Shown one piece after another: positions 36,866 through 45,265 of a stretch of 64,000 nucleotides of DNA. Source of the DNA: Dyadobacter sp. CY323 (lineage in GTDB: Bacteria > Bacteroidota > Bacteroidia > Cytophagales > Spirosomataceae); assembly GCF_021390245.1 (NCBI RefSeq), contig NZ_JAJUXH010000002.1:372001-436000 (forward strand), in the 5' to 3' direction. Under the pieces are notes generated by a model, which saw only the letters and a program-made list of their open reading frames with translations, was not told the origin of the DNA and ran no database searches. Numbering within the stretch: the first letter of the stretch is position 1; every line of letters starts with the position of its first letter. Made by a program: the position numbers and the translations under genes.

Positions 36866-38053
36866 ATGATAAAAAAGCTGGTATTGACGATAGCCGGAAA
36901 TTTAATTTTTCAGGTATTCACATTAGCTCAAAATGCGGCTGTCAAACAAGAACTATTCATATTCCCACACCAGGAAAAACATGTGCATGGGAGCAGCATT
37001 GTCAGTCTACCTAATGGAGACTTTCTGACAGCGTGGTTTCAAGGCAGCGGCGAGCGCACGGAAGACGATGTGCTGATTATGGGAGCAAGGTTAAAAAAGG
37101 GTGAATCGAAATGGAGTGAGCCGTTTTTAATGGCGGATACTCCGCATATTCCGGATTGCAACCCGGTGTTGTTTTTGAATGCCGGGGGGAAGTTGTTTCT
37201 GGTTTGGATTGCGGTTCAGGCGAATCTTTGGGAACAATCTATTTTGCGTTTTAAAACATCGGTTGATTATACTAAAAGCGGCGCGCCGGTTTGGAACTGG
37301 CAGGATAACATTCTGCTGAAACCGGATAAAAGTTTTGCAGAGGAAGTCGAAAAGAAATTCAAAGACCTCCCGGAATATAGTGCCGGCTGGGCTGGGTATG
37401 CTCCGAAATATGACGATATGGTCATTGAAGCGAGCAAGGATGTGCCGAAACGCAGCATTGGCTGGATGACACGGATCAAACCGCTTTTACTGGAAAAGGG
37501 CAGAATTGTGCTGCCGCTTTATTCAGATGGTTTTAATTTCTCTATTACAGCGATATCAGACGATCATGGTGCAACCTGGCGGCCAGGTTTGCCGATTGTT
37601 GGTCGGGGACCTATTCAACCTGCAATCATCAGGAAGAAGAATGGCGATTTGGTTGCTTTCATGCGTGATAGTGGCGATGAACCTACAAGGGTACACGTGA
37701 GCGAATCTTCCGACAACGGGGAAAGCTGGAAAGCAACTCAAAAGACAGATATTCCAAACACTGCAAGTGTGGAGTTGCTCGCTCTGAAAGACGGAAGGTG
37801 GGCATTTCTTGGAAATGATATTGATAATGGGAGATATCAGCTCAGTTTGCGAATATCAGACGACGAAGGCAAAACGTGGAAATGGAAACTGTTTCTGGAA
37901 AACGATTTGTCGAAAAAAGGCGGATATTCTTATCCGTCACTGATCCAGACTACGGACGGAATGCTCCATATGACCTACTCACATCATCCCGAAAAAGGGA
38001 AAAAATCGATTAAATATGTGGTCGTCGATCCCACAAAAGTGCCAAAATCTTAA
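36866..38053 (+). CDS. Exported BNR/sialidase-fold protein
   Basis: A 395-residue protein with a signal peptide (IFQVFTLAQNAAV) and sialidase/BNR six-bladed propeller features: HGSSIVSLPNGDFLTAWFQGSGE, ISDDHGATWRPG (an Asp-box, SxDxGxTW), SSDNGESWKATQ and SDDEGKTWKWK (further Asp-boxes), and LIQTTDGMLHMTYSHH. These are characteristic of exo-acting glycosidases/lyases of the BNR superfamily; the catalytic Arg triad of true sialidases is not obvious, so the activity may be a different glycoside hydrolase or lyase. It directly follows the deacetylase gene. Confidence 0.85.
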   Translation: MIKKLVLTIAGNLIFQVFTLAQNAAVKQELFIFPHQEKHVHGSSIVSLPNGDFLTAWFQGSGERTEDDVLIMGARLKKGESKWSEPFLMADTPHIPDCNPVLFLNAGGKLFLVWIAVQANLWEQSILRFKTSVDYTKSGAPVWNWQDNILLKPDKSFAEEVEKKFKDLPEYSAGWAGYAPKYDDMVIEASKDVPKRSIGWMTRIKPLLLEKGRIVLPLYSDGFNFSITAISDDHGATWRPGLPIVGRGPIQPAIIRKKNGDLVAFMRDSGDEPTRVHVSESSDNGESWKATQKTDIPNTASVELLALKDGRWAFLGNDIDNGRYQLSLRISDDEGKTWKWKLFLENDLSKKGGYSYPSLIQTTDGMLHMTYSHHPEKGKKSIKYVVVDPTKVPKS

Positions 38054-38065
38054 ACCCTAATTTTA

Positions 38066-40291
38066 ATGCAAAAGACAAGAAAATCACTCCTTTTATTGAC
38101 ATTACTGACTGTTATGCTTTGCACTACAATGGCATTTGGGCAGTCCGTGTACAAAGACAAGCCTTATTTACAGGATTACAGTATCAAATTTTATTCGGAC
38201 ACGATCCAGGTAAAGGTAACCCATGTAGCCGCGGACCGGAATGGGAAAATACAAATATTGACGAAGGAAGGTTTGCACCAGGTTCACGACGGTCAGTTTC
38301 TATATCCCGGTACCATCGCAGCTGACAATTCATACCGTTTTTTGAAATACAAAAAAATTACCGCGCTCACCTCCTACGAGAATCAATTGACCTGTCTCAC
38401 GGATTCGGTGGTGATGAGCAATGCCTGGGCTGGTACTTTATTTTCAAAACATAATCTTCCGAATGCTCAACTATTTGCAGGTGGAAAGGATTTTACTTTT
38501 CTTGTTTCGGACGGTAAGTCGCTGCAACTCATCAAAAAATCAGAAAGTCTGTGGACTGGGAAGCTCGACGGGGATGATATTTTGGGACTTACATTTCAGA
38601 GTAATGCCGATCAATTCTGGATTCTTGGGAAAAAATCGGTTTATAGTTTTTCGGTAAAAGATAAAAAATTGACCAAAAAACTGGACGGCCAGAATTTCAC
38701 ATGTTTTGATGTGGCTGAAAAAGGATCGAGGATCGTCATTGGTACCACAGACGGATATTTGTCATTTGACATTCAGTCGGGCAAAGCCGGCACCATTCAG
38801 AAAAAACTGCCGGTGACCAACATTACTTCGGTGAAGGAAATCCATGGTAAAATTTGGTTCGGATCGGACCAGGGTGCATTTGCATTGCGGGGTGATGGTA
38901 AATACGATTACTATTTCGGGGAGCGCTGGCTGCCAGGAAACAAGGTTATCGACATCACAGCCGGACCCAAAAATTCAGCATTAATATTGACTAACAGAGG
39001 TTTAAGTCAAATCGTGTTCAAAAGCATGACACTTGAAGATAAGGCAATGCTTTTCGAGGATCAGGTCAGGAAAAGACATATCCGCAATGGATTTAATGCA
39101 GCTTTGGTAAGAATGGACCACGGAAATCTGGCGACGGGCTATATGGAGGATTCGGATAATGATGGATTGTGGACGTCGATGTATTTGGGTGGAGAAATTT
39201 TCAGATATGCGATTACGAAAGATCCGGAGGCACTTCAAAACTGCCGCGAATCACTGGATGCGATGGAACGACTTTACACGGTGAACCCGGTTGCAGGATT
39301 TCCGGCGAGATCTTTCGAGCGATCGGGACATATAAAAGAGTTGCACGATCATGAACGCTGGCAGCATTCTCCCGAAAAGGAATGGGACTGGAAATCGACC
39401 ACGAGCAGCGACGAAGTGATCGGCCACATTTTCGCATTTGGAGCGATGGCTGAGCTGGTTAGTGATCCGGTTATGAAAAACAAAGCCATTATGCTCATCG
39501 ATACGGTGATGTCACATATTGTTAAAAATGACATGTACCTGATCGACTACGACGGTAAACCTACCATGTGGGGCAAATGGAACCCTGCGTATGTGAATTC
39601 ATTTCCAACGAATGTCGGTGACCGAAAACTGAACTCGTCGAATATTGTGGCTATGCTGCAGACGGCCTATCATTTTACCAAAAAGGAAAAATACAAGGCA
39701 AAAGCATTCGAGCTGATGACCAAATACGGCTACCTCGAAAACATGATGCGCACGATGAAAGAAATCGGGAAAGCGCCGGAAAATGCAGATGAGCACGCAA
39801 AGCATATGTCCGACGGCTGGAATCATTCCGATGACGAAATGTACTTTCTGGGATATTGGGGCCTTTACCGATATGCATTTAATGATACTTTGAAAGCAAA
39901 ATACAAAGCCCAGATCCTGGATCACTGGCGAGCTGAACGGCCGGAAAAAGAAGGTGCGTGGAATATTTTCACGGCATTGACCGGCACGAAAGAATTCGAT
40001 CTGGAAGAGGCGGTCTGGTATTTACAGGAGCATCCGCTGGATTTGGTGGATTGGGTGATTAAAAACAGCCATCGGAAAGACATTGAACTGCTCGAACCCA
40101 ACTTTCGCAAACAAGCTACAAAAGAGGTACTTCCCCCTGACGAACGTCCCGTGCAACGCCATAATGGCAATATGTTTTCGTTGGATCGAAATGGCGGAAA
40201 TGGAACTTCGGAGCACAGTGCGGGGGATATCTGGCTGCTGCCTTACTGGATGGGAAGATACCTCGGCGTGATCAGCGCACCCGTCAAGTGA
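38066..40291 (+). CDS. Second propeller/helical-domain protein, paralogue of the 33523-35778 product
   Basis: A 741-residue exported protein (signal ending TMAFGQSVYKD) with the same two-part plan as the lipoprotein encoded at 33523: an N-terminal propeller (weaker reg_prop repeats) and a helical C-terminal half. Shared landmarks are KDKPYLQDY near the start, RKRHIRNGF, MEDSDNDGLWTSMYLGGEIFRYAITKDP, a TTSSDEVIGHIFAFGAM segment and the end WLLPYWMGRYLGVIS. The two differ in anchoring (lipoprotein versus cleaved signal), so they may act at different sites of the same pathway. The stop overlaps the next start. Confidence 0.88.
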   Translation: MQKTRKSLLLLTLLTVMLCTTMAFGQSVYKDKPYLQDYSIKFYSDTIQVKVTHVAADRNGKIQILTKEGLHQVHDGQFLYPGTIAADNSYRFLKYKKITALTSYENQLTCLTDSVVMSNAWAGTLFSKHNLPNAQLFAGGKDFTFLVSDGKSLQLIKKSESLWTGKLDGDDILGLTFQSNADQFWILGKKSVYSFSVKDKKLTKKLDGQNFTCFDVAEKGSRIVIGTTDGYLSFDIQSGKAGTIQKKLPVTNITSVKEIHGKIWFGSDQGAFALRGDGKYDYYFGERWLPGNKVIDITAGPKNSALILTNRGLSQIVFKSMTLEDKAMLFEDQVRKRHIRNGFNAALVRMDHGNLATGYMEDSDNDGLWTSMYLGGEIFRYAITKDPEALQNCRESLDAMERLYTVNPVAGFPARSFERSGHIKELHDHERWQHSPEKEWDWKSTTSSDEVIGHIFAFGAMAELVSDPVMKNKAIMLIDTVMSHIVKNDMYLIDYDGKPTMWGKWNPAYVNSFPTNVGDRKLNSSNIVAMLQTAYHFTKKEKYKAKAFELMTKYGYLENMMRTMKEIGKAPENADEHAKHMSDGWNHSDDEMYFLGYWGLYRYAFNDTLKAKYKAQILDHWRAERPEKEGAWNIFTALTGTKEFDLEEAVWYLQEHPLDLVDWVIKNSHRKDIELLEPNFRKQATKEVLPPDERPVQRHNGNMFSLDRNGGNGTSEHSAGDIWLLPYWMGRYLGVISAPVK

Positions 40292-41652
40292 ACCGTTTTT
40301 TACTACTACTCACTCTTTTAACAGCCTGTCGATCACAGTACATGACCGAAGAAAAACAGCTAACGAACGATCTCAGCTACCATCACGATCTGGACAATAA
40401 CGATAATTTTTCACCAGACGGGAAATGGCTGGTTTACGATACGAGAACGGATGACGGAGGAATTGCAGAGTCTTCCCGGATTGAAAGGGTAAATGTTGAA
40501 AGTGGTAAAAAGGAGGTTTTATTTAAGATAAAAAACAATGGAGTATGGGGCCCGGGAGCAGGCGCGGTGAGTTATAGTCCGAAAGAAAACAAAGTTGTTT
40601 TTATTCACGGACTTTCAAATAGCTCAAAAGAAAATCCCTACCAGCAATGGCGGCGAACGGGTGTGATCATCGATGATTCCCAGCCTAACAAGCCGATTTA
40701 TATGGACGCCCGAGATTTGAATCCTCCATTTACTCCCGGCGCATTACGCGGCGGAACACATCGTCATGAATGGAGCGGCGATGGAAATTGGATCGGTTTT
40801 ACTTACAACGATGCAATATTAAAGGCATTGGAAGATTCAACCGGCGAAAAGAAAAACTTGCGTACCATTGGGGTTTCAAAAAAAATGCGGCCTGTTATTG
40901 TTGATAAAAATACTGAAAATGTCAGCGGGGAATGGCTTAGTGCACTGGTGGTGAGAGTAGTGCCAAATCCAGCTCCTGGCAGCGACGAAATTAGTCACGC
41001 TGCAAGTGATAGTTGGGTAGGAACGAATGGCTATATCGCAGAAAAAGGAACAAGGCAAATCGCACGGGCATTTCTTGGAACTGTAAAAGGTAAAAACGGC
41101 AAAGACGTGCCCGAGGTTTTCATCGTTGACATTCCAGATGATATTACCCAGCCCGGGCCACTCGGGCCGCTGGAAGGAACCGACGATGATTTTCCAATGC
41201 CACCCAAAGGAGCTTTTCAAAAACGGTTGACTTTCACAGCAAACACCGAGCACCCCGGCTGTTCTGGCATTGTGAGATCTTCGCCCGATGGTACTTCACT
41301 CGCATTTCTTGCCAAAGATGAAAAAGGCGTTTCTCAGCTATTCACCATTTCACCAAATGGCGGAAAACCGCGACAAATCACGGAGTACGATTCAGATTTG
41401 ACTGGTAATGTAAGGTGGCATCCCGGCGGAAAGCATTTGAGCTATATTTTTGAGGGAAGTATAGTGTTGTGTGAAGTGTCAGAAAACCCGTTTTCTAATA
41501 GATTGCGAATATTGACCAGCCCAACTGACGCAGCTCCGTCTAATTTGGTTTGGTCGCCGGATGGAGAAAGGCTTGCTTTCAATCGTTTGGTTAAATCTCA
41601 CGAAAGCGATCTCGCGACGCAGCAGATTTTTATTTTGAAAGTAGAAATTTGA
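40288..41652 (+). CDS. YidR-like (DUF3748) propeller lipoprotein
   Basis: A 454-residue protein beginning with a GTG start that overlaps the previous stop by 4 nt, then a lipobox (LLTLLTACRSQYM). The body matches E. coli YidR-type proteins: NFSPDGKWLVYDTR, KVVFIHGLSN, FTPGALRGGTHRHEWSGDGNWIGFTYND, PGSDEISHAASDSWVGTNGYIA, QKRLTFTANTEHPGCSG and FTISPNGGKPRQITEYDSDL. TolB-like PD40 repeats make a propeller. The function of YidR is unknown; the operon suggests a glycan role. It ends the six-gene operon. Confidence 0.88.
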   Translation: MNRFLLLLTLLTACRSQYMTEEKQLTNDLSYHHDLDNNDNFSPDGKWLVYDTRTDDGGIAESSRIERVNVESGKKEVLFKIKNNGVWGPGAGAVSYSPKENKVVFIHGLSNSSKENPYQQWRRTGVIIDDSQPNKPIYMDARDLNPPFTPGALRGGTHRHEWSGDGNWIGFTYNDAILKALEDSTGEKKNLRTIGVSKKMRPVIVDKNTENVSGEWLSALVVRVVPNPAPGSDEISHAASDSWVGTNGYIAEKGTRQIARAFLGTVKGKNGKDVPEVFIVDIPDDITQPGPLGPLEGTDDDFPMPPKGAFQKRLTFTANTEHPGCSGIVRSSPDGTSLAFLAKDEKGVSQLFTISPNGGKPRQITEYDSDLTGNVRWHPGGKHLSYIFEGSIVLCEVSENPFSNRLRILTSPTDAAPSNLVWSPDGERLAFNRLVKSHESDLATQQIFILKVEI

Positions 41653-41737
41653 GCTGAACAGTGCTTCGCTAATGGGTTTCTTGATTGCATGTGACAAGGT
41701 AAATTTCTATTTTTGATTGCATTTCAACTTCAATACT

Positions 41738-41944
41738 ATGGAAACATTCATTGTGCAACCTAAAAATCAGTACGAAAAAAGAGCGTTAAAAGCATTTTTT
41801 AAAGCACTTGATCTTCCCTTCAAAACAGAAGATCGTTCTGAAAGCATTTATAATCCAGAATTTGTCGCAAAAATAAAGCGTGGCGATGAAGACGTGAAGG
41901 CCGGACGTACGGTTAAAGTCGATTTGGATGATATATGGAAATAG
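41738..41944 (+). CDS. Antitoxin of a YoeB-type toxin-antitoxin pair
   Basis: A 68-residue protein starting METFIVQPKNQYEKRALKAFFKAL and ending in the acidic TVKVDLDDIWK. It resembles the short DUF2683-type antitoxins encoded immediately before Txe/YoeB toxins in Bacteroidetes. The toxin start lies 10 nt inside this gene, so translation is coupled. The start at ATG 41738 is preferred over a TTG 21 nt upstream. By analogy it binds the toxin and represses the pair. Confidence 0.85.
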   Translation: METFIVQPKNQYEKRALKAFFKALDLPFKTEDRSESIYNPEFVAKIKRGDEDVKAGRTVKVDLDDIWK

Positions 41945-42195
41945 AGCTCACTACTGATGCACTCGAAGATTTAAAATATTGGAAGAAGACAGGGAACAAC
42001 AAAATCCTCAAAAGAATTAAGCAATTACTTGCAAATATTGAGGTTACACCATTTGACGGAATCGGAAAACCGGAACCACTTAAAGAAAACCTTAGCGGGA
42101 AATGGTCGAGAAGAATTGACCGCGAACACAGAATTATCTACACGATTTCCTCTCAAAAAATCATCATATACTCTCTCAAAGGCCACTACAACTAA
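41935..42195 (+). CDS. Txe/YoeB-family mRNA interferase toxin
   Basis: An 86-residue toxin of the RelE/YoeB superfamily. Family features are ALEDLKYWKKTGNNKILKRIKQLLANIEVTPFDGIGKPEPLK (a Glu of the catalytic set within KPEPLK), WSRRIDREHRIIYTI (catalytic Arg region) and the C-terminal GHYN with the catalytic His-Tyr pair. It cleaves mRNA at the ribosomal A site in characterised homologues. It overlaps the antitoxin gene by 10 nt, the usual layout. Confidence 0.92.
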   Translation: MEIELTTDALEDLKYWKKTGNNKILKRIKQLLANIEVTPFDGIGKPEPLKENLSGKWSRRIDREHRIIYTISSQKIIIYSLKGHYN

Positions 42196-42263
42196 TTGGT
42201 TTTAGTGATTTGCTTAAACCTCTATTGGATTCCTTTCCTACTGTAAGGGAAAATTACGATTGA

Positions 42264-42291
42264 TTGCGTCTTCTGTTTACTCTATAATTTG
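42264..42291 (+). promoter_or_regulatory. Weak candidate promoter upstream of uxuA
   Basis: TTG (42264-42266) and TATAATTTG (42283-42291) partially match the Bacteroidetes -33/-7 pair, with shorter spacing and an extra base in the -7 box. It lies 21 nt before the uxuA start. Confidence 0.25.
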
Positions 42292-42311
42292 TAAATCAAT
42301 CAATCGAATCA

Positions 42312-43529
42312 ATGATACAAACCATGCGTTGGTTCGGGCCGAATGATCCCGTTTCTTTAATGGATATTCGTCAGGCCGGATGCAGCGGCATTGTCAGCGC
42401 ACTTCACCAGATTCCGGTTGGGGAGATATGGACGATTGAGGCGATCGAGGAGAGAAAACAACTCATTGAAGCTGAAAATGAACAATTTACAAAGCTGGAT
42501 TGGCTAGTCGTAGAAAGTCTTCCGGTTCATGAGGACATTAAAAAGGGCCTTCCTTCGCGGGACATTTACACTGAAAACTACAAAATCTCGCTTCAAAATC
42601 TTGCCAAATGCGGCATAAAAACGGTTTGCTACAACTTCATGCCGGTACTCGACTGGTCGCGCACCGCCTTGGATTATACGCTTTCCGAGGGGCAGAAAAC
42701 GTTGCGGTTTGTATGGGAGGATTTCGCCATTTTTGATCTGTACATTCTCCAAAGGCCAGGGGCTGTCAATGATTATGACGAGGGTATTCAGGAATCTGCT
42801 CTGAAGAAATTAAATGGGATGTCGCCGGAAGAAATCGGGGTACTTACTAACACAGTACTTCTTGGTTTGCCCGGCTCGGAGGAGGCTTTTGAACTTACTA
42901 ATTTTCAAAATCTTCTCAACAATTACTCCGAAATCGGTGATAAAGAGCTGCGCGAGAACCTGTATTATTTCATTCGTCAAATTGCGCCGGTTGCACAGGA
43001 ATTAGGCATTAACCTTTGCATTCATCCCGATGATCCTCCAAAATCCCTGCTCGGATTGCCACGGGTGGTGAGTACCGAATCGGACCTGAAACAATTGCTG
43101 GAAGCTTGTGATGTTCGGGCAAATGGGATTACCTTTTGCACCGGTTCTCTGGGAGTCCGGGCGGATAATGACCTTCCTGGAATGGTGCGTCGATTGGGCG
43201 ACCGCATTCACTTCGTGCATTTGAGAACGACAAAAAGAGAAATTGATTCTGAGGGTAATCACACAAATAATTTTCACGAAGCCCCGCATCTCGACGGCGA
43301 TGTGGATATGTATGAAGTTGTGAAAGCATTTGTGCTGGAAGAACAACGGAGAAAACATGAGAATTACGCGGATCAATCACTCCCCATGCGACCGGATCAC
43401 GGATTTCAAATGCTGGACGATTTGCAAAAAAGAACCTATCCCGGCTATTCTGCGATCGGCAGATTGAAAGCATTAGCGGAATTGAGAGGATTGGAAATGA
43501 GTATTTCCCGTTCCTTATCGGAATTATAA
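42312..43529 (+). CDS. uxuA: Mannonate dehydratase
   Basis: A 405-residue metal enzyme of the xylose-isomerase-like TIM-barrel fold that dehydrates D-mannonate to 2-keto-3-deoxygluconate in glucuronate catabolism. Diagnostic phrases are TMRWFGPNDPVSLMDIRQAGCSGIVSALHQIPVG (the family N-terminus), VVESLPVHEDIK, YNFMPVLDWSRTAL, LGINLCIHPDDPP and DGDVDMYEVVKAF, with RPDHGFQMLDDL near the end. Full family length. The SDR gene 24 nt downstream probably encodes the fructuronate/mannonate redox step, making this a small uronate operon. Confidence 0.95.
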   Translation: MIQTMRWFGPNDPVSLMDIRQAGCSGIVSALHQIPVGEIWTIEAIEERKQLIEAENEQFTKLDWLVVESLPVHEDIKKGLPSRDIYTENYKISLQNLAKCGIKTVCYNFMPVLDWSRTALDYTLSEGQKTLRFVWEDFAIFDLYILQRPGAVNDYDEGIQESALKKLNGMSPEEIGVLTNTVLLGLPGSEEAFELTNFQNLLNNYSEIGDKELRENLYYFIRQIAPVAQELGINLCIHPDDPPKSLLGLPRVVSTESDLKQLLEACDVRANGITFCTGSLGVRADNDLPGMVRRLGDRIHFVHLRTTKREIDSEGNHTNNFHEAPHLDGDVDMYEVVKAFVLEEQRRKHENYADQSLPMRPDHGFQMLDDLQKRTYPGYSAIGRLKALAELRGLEMSISRSLSEL

Positions 43530-43553
43530 TACACGATCTAACCATTGATTTAA

Positions 43554-44348
43554 ATGTCAGAATTGCAAGAAGGTATTTCTAACCAAGACACACGGAATGT
43601 ATTTTCACTAACCGGCAAACTGGCGCTCATTACCGGCGGAGGAAGCGGGATCGGACTCAACATTGCCCAATGCATGGTGAAGGCAGGGGCAAGTGTTGTC
43701 ATTACCGGACGTCGGGAACCGGTTTTGCAGGAAGCAGTGGCTTTATTGGGTGAAAAAGCGCATTATTTTGTGAATGACATTACGGACCTGAAATCGTTAC
43801 CTGCGCTCATAAAAGACATCGAATCCGAGATAGGCGAGATCGATATTTTGATTAATAATGCGGGAATCAATATGAAAAAACATGCCGTAGAAGTCACTGA
43901 TGAGGATTTTGACAAAATCATCCAGACAAACCTTCACGCCGTTTTTTCCATTACCCGGGAATGCGGAAAAAGAATGATCGACCGGAAACGGGGTTCCATT
44001 ATCATGATCACGTCAATGGCGGCGCTTTACGGAATTGATCGCGTAGTAGCTTACACGGCATCCAAATCAGCAGTCGGCGGAATGGTGAAAGCACTCGCGA
44101 CAGAATTTTCTCCATTTAACGTAAGGATAAATGCGGTCGCTCCCGGTTTTATAGAAACCCCCATGATGCTCACCGCCATGAACGGCGATCCATCGCGCAG
44201 GGATAAAGCCATGGACCGTACCCCCATGGGAATTTGGGGAAAACCCGATGATATAGGCTGGGCAGCCGTTTTCCTGGCCTCCGAAGCCGCGAAGTTCATT
44301 ACCGGCGTTTCGTTGCCGGTTGATGGTGGAAACTCGATTGGGTTTTAA
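43554..44348 (+). CDS. SDR-family oxidoreductase, probable mannonate/uronate redox enzyme
   Basis: A 264-residue classical short-chain dehydrogenase. The nucleotide loop is ITGGGSGIGLNIA, followed by NNAG, the catalytic Ser in MITSMAAL, YTASK (catalytic Tyr/Lys) and VNAVAPGFIETPM-like NAVAPGFIETPMM. SDR enzymes of this group (gluconate 5-dehydrogenase/KduD-like) often sit behind uxuA and replace the non-homologous UxuB, reducing D-fructuronate to D-mannonate. That role is inferred from the adjacent uxuA; the sequence alone does not fix the substrate. Confidence 0.88.
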   Translation: MSELQEGISNQDTRNVFSLTGKLALITGGGSGIGLNIAQCMVKAGASVVITGRREPVLQEAVALLGEKAHYFVNDITDLKSLPALIKDIESEIGEIDILINNAGINMKKHAVEVTDEDFDKIIQTNLHAVFSITRECGKRMIDRKRGSIIMITSMAALYGIDRVVAYTASKSAVGGMVKALATEFSPFNVRINAVAPGFIETPMMLTAMNGDPSRRDKAMDRTPMGIWGKPDDIGWAAVFLASEAAKFITGVSLPVDGGNSIGF

Positions 44349-44398
44349 GTGGAGATAAGTAGTCTCAAATGTATTTTAACTAAACACTATACACCGAA

Positions 44399-45235
44399 AT
44401 GGAAAAAGGAATCAAGCTTTTTGAACAACAAAAAATCAGAAGTCACTGGGATGAGGAAAATGAAAAATGGCTGTTTTCGATCGTTGACATTGTAGCCGCA
44501 CTAACTGAAAGTACAAATCCGCAGGTTTACTGGAGAGTCTTAAAAAAACGTCTTTCAGCGGAAGGAAATGAAACCGTTACAAATTGTAACGGTTTGAAAA
44601 TGGAAGCAGCCGATGGCAAAAAGAGAGTGACAGACGTGGCAGATACAGAGCAAATGCTGCGACTAATCCAGTCAATCCCTTCTCCAAAAGCGGAACCATT
44701 TAAGCTGTGGCTAGCCAAAGTTGGAAGCGAAAGAATTGAAGAATCAGAAAATCCTGAATTGTCCATTGACCGGGCGATGGAAGCTTATCTTCAAAAAGGG
44801 TACAGCAAAGAATGGATTAATCAGCGCCTCAAAAGCATCGAGGTCAGGAAAGAGCTGACAGACGAATGGGACAATCGTGGAGTAAAAGCCGGGAAGGAAT
44901 TTGCTACACTGACTGACATTATTACGCAGGCTTGGAGTGAAAAAACGGTTAAAGAATACAAGCAGTACAAAAACTTAAAAAAAGAGAATTTACGAGATCA
45001 TATGAGTAATCTTGAACTCGTACTCAATATGCTCGCAGAAGCGACAACGACGGAAATATCAAAAGAAAAACAACCGGAAACTTTTGAAGAAAACAAGGCA
45101 ATAGCAAAAGCAGGAGGCGAAATTGCTGGAAATACCCGGAAAGAAATTGAGTCAAAAACAGGTAAGAGTATTGTCAGCCGTTCAAATGCCAAAGAACTAT
45201 CAGAAGGTTCTGAACCAGATGATATGCTTCAATAA
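44399..45235 (+). CDS. Bro-N-domain (phage antirepressor-like) protein
   Basis: A 278-residue protein whose first half resembles the Bro-N domain of BRO/phage antirepressor proteins: KGIKLFEQQKIRSHWDEENEKWLFSIVDIVAALTES, YWRVLKKRL, RVTDVADTEQMLRLIQSIPSPKAEPFKLWLAKVG. The second half is helical and charged, with DRAMEAYLQKGYSKEWINQRLKSIEVRKELTDEW. Such genes are common as single chromosomal orphans in Bacteroidetes as well as in phages. No other phage gene is nearby; it sits inside a run of sugar genes, so it was probably inserted or transferred. It may bind DNA; the target is unknown. Confidence 0.82.
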   Translation: MEKGIKLFEQQKIRSHWDEENEKWLFSIVDIVAALTESTNPQVYWRVLKKRLSAEGNETVTNCNGLKMEAADGKKRVTDVADTEQMLRLIQSIPSPKAEPFKLWLAKVGSERIEESENPELSIDRAMEAYLQKGYSKEWINQRLKSIEVRKELTDEWDNRGVKAGKEFATLTDIITQAWSEKTVKEYKQYKNLKKENLRDHMSNLELVLNMLAEATTTEISKEKQPETFEENKAIAKAGGEIAGNTRKEIESKTGKSIVSRSNAKELSEGSEPDDMLQ

Positions 45236-45265
45236 ACCAAAATAGAACACTTAAATCCAACAAGA

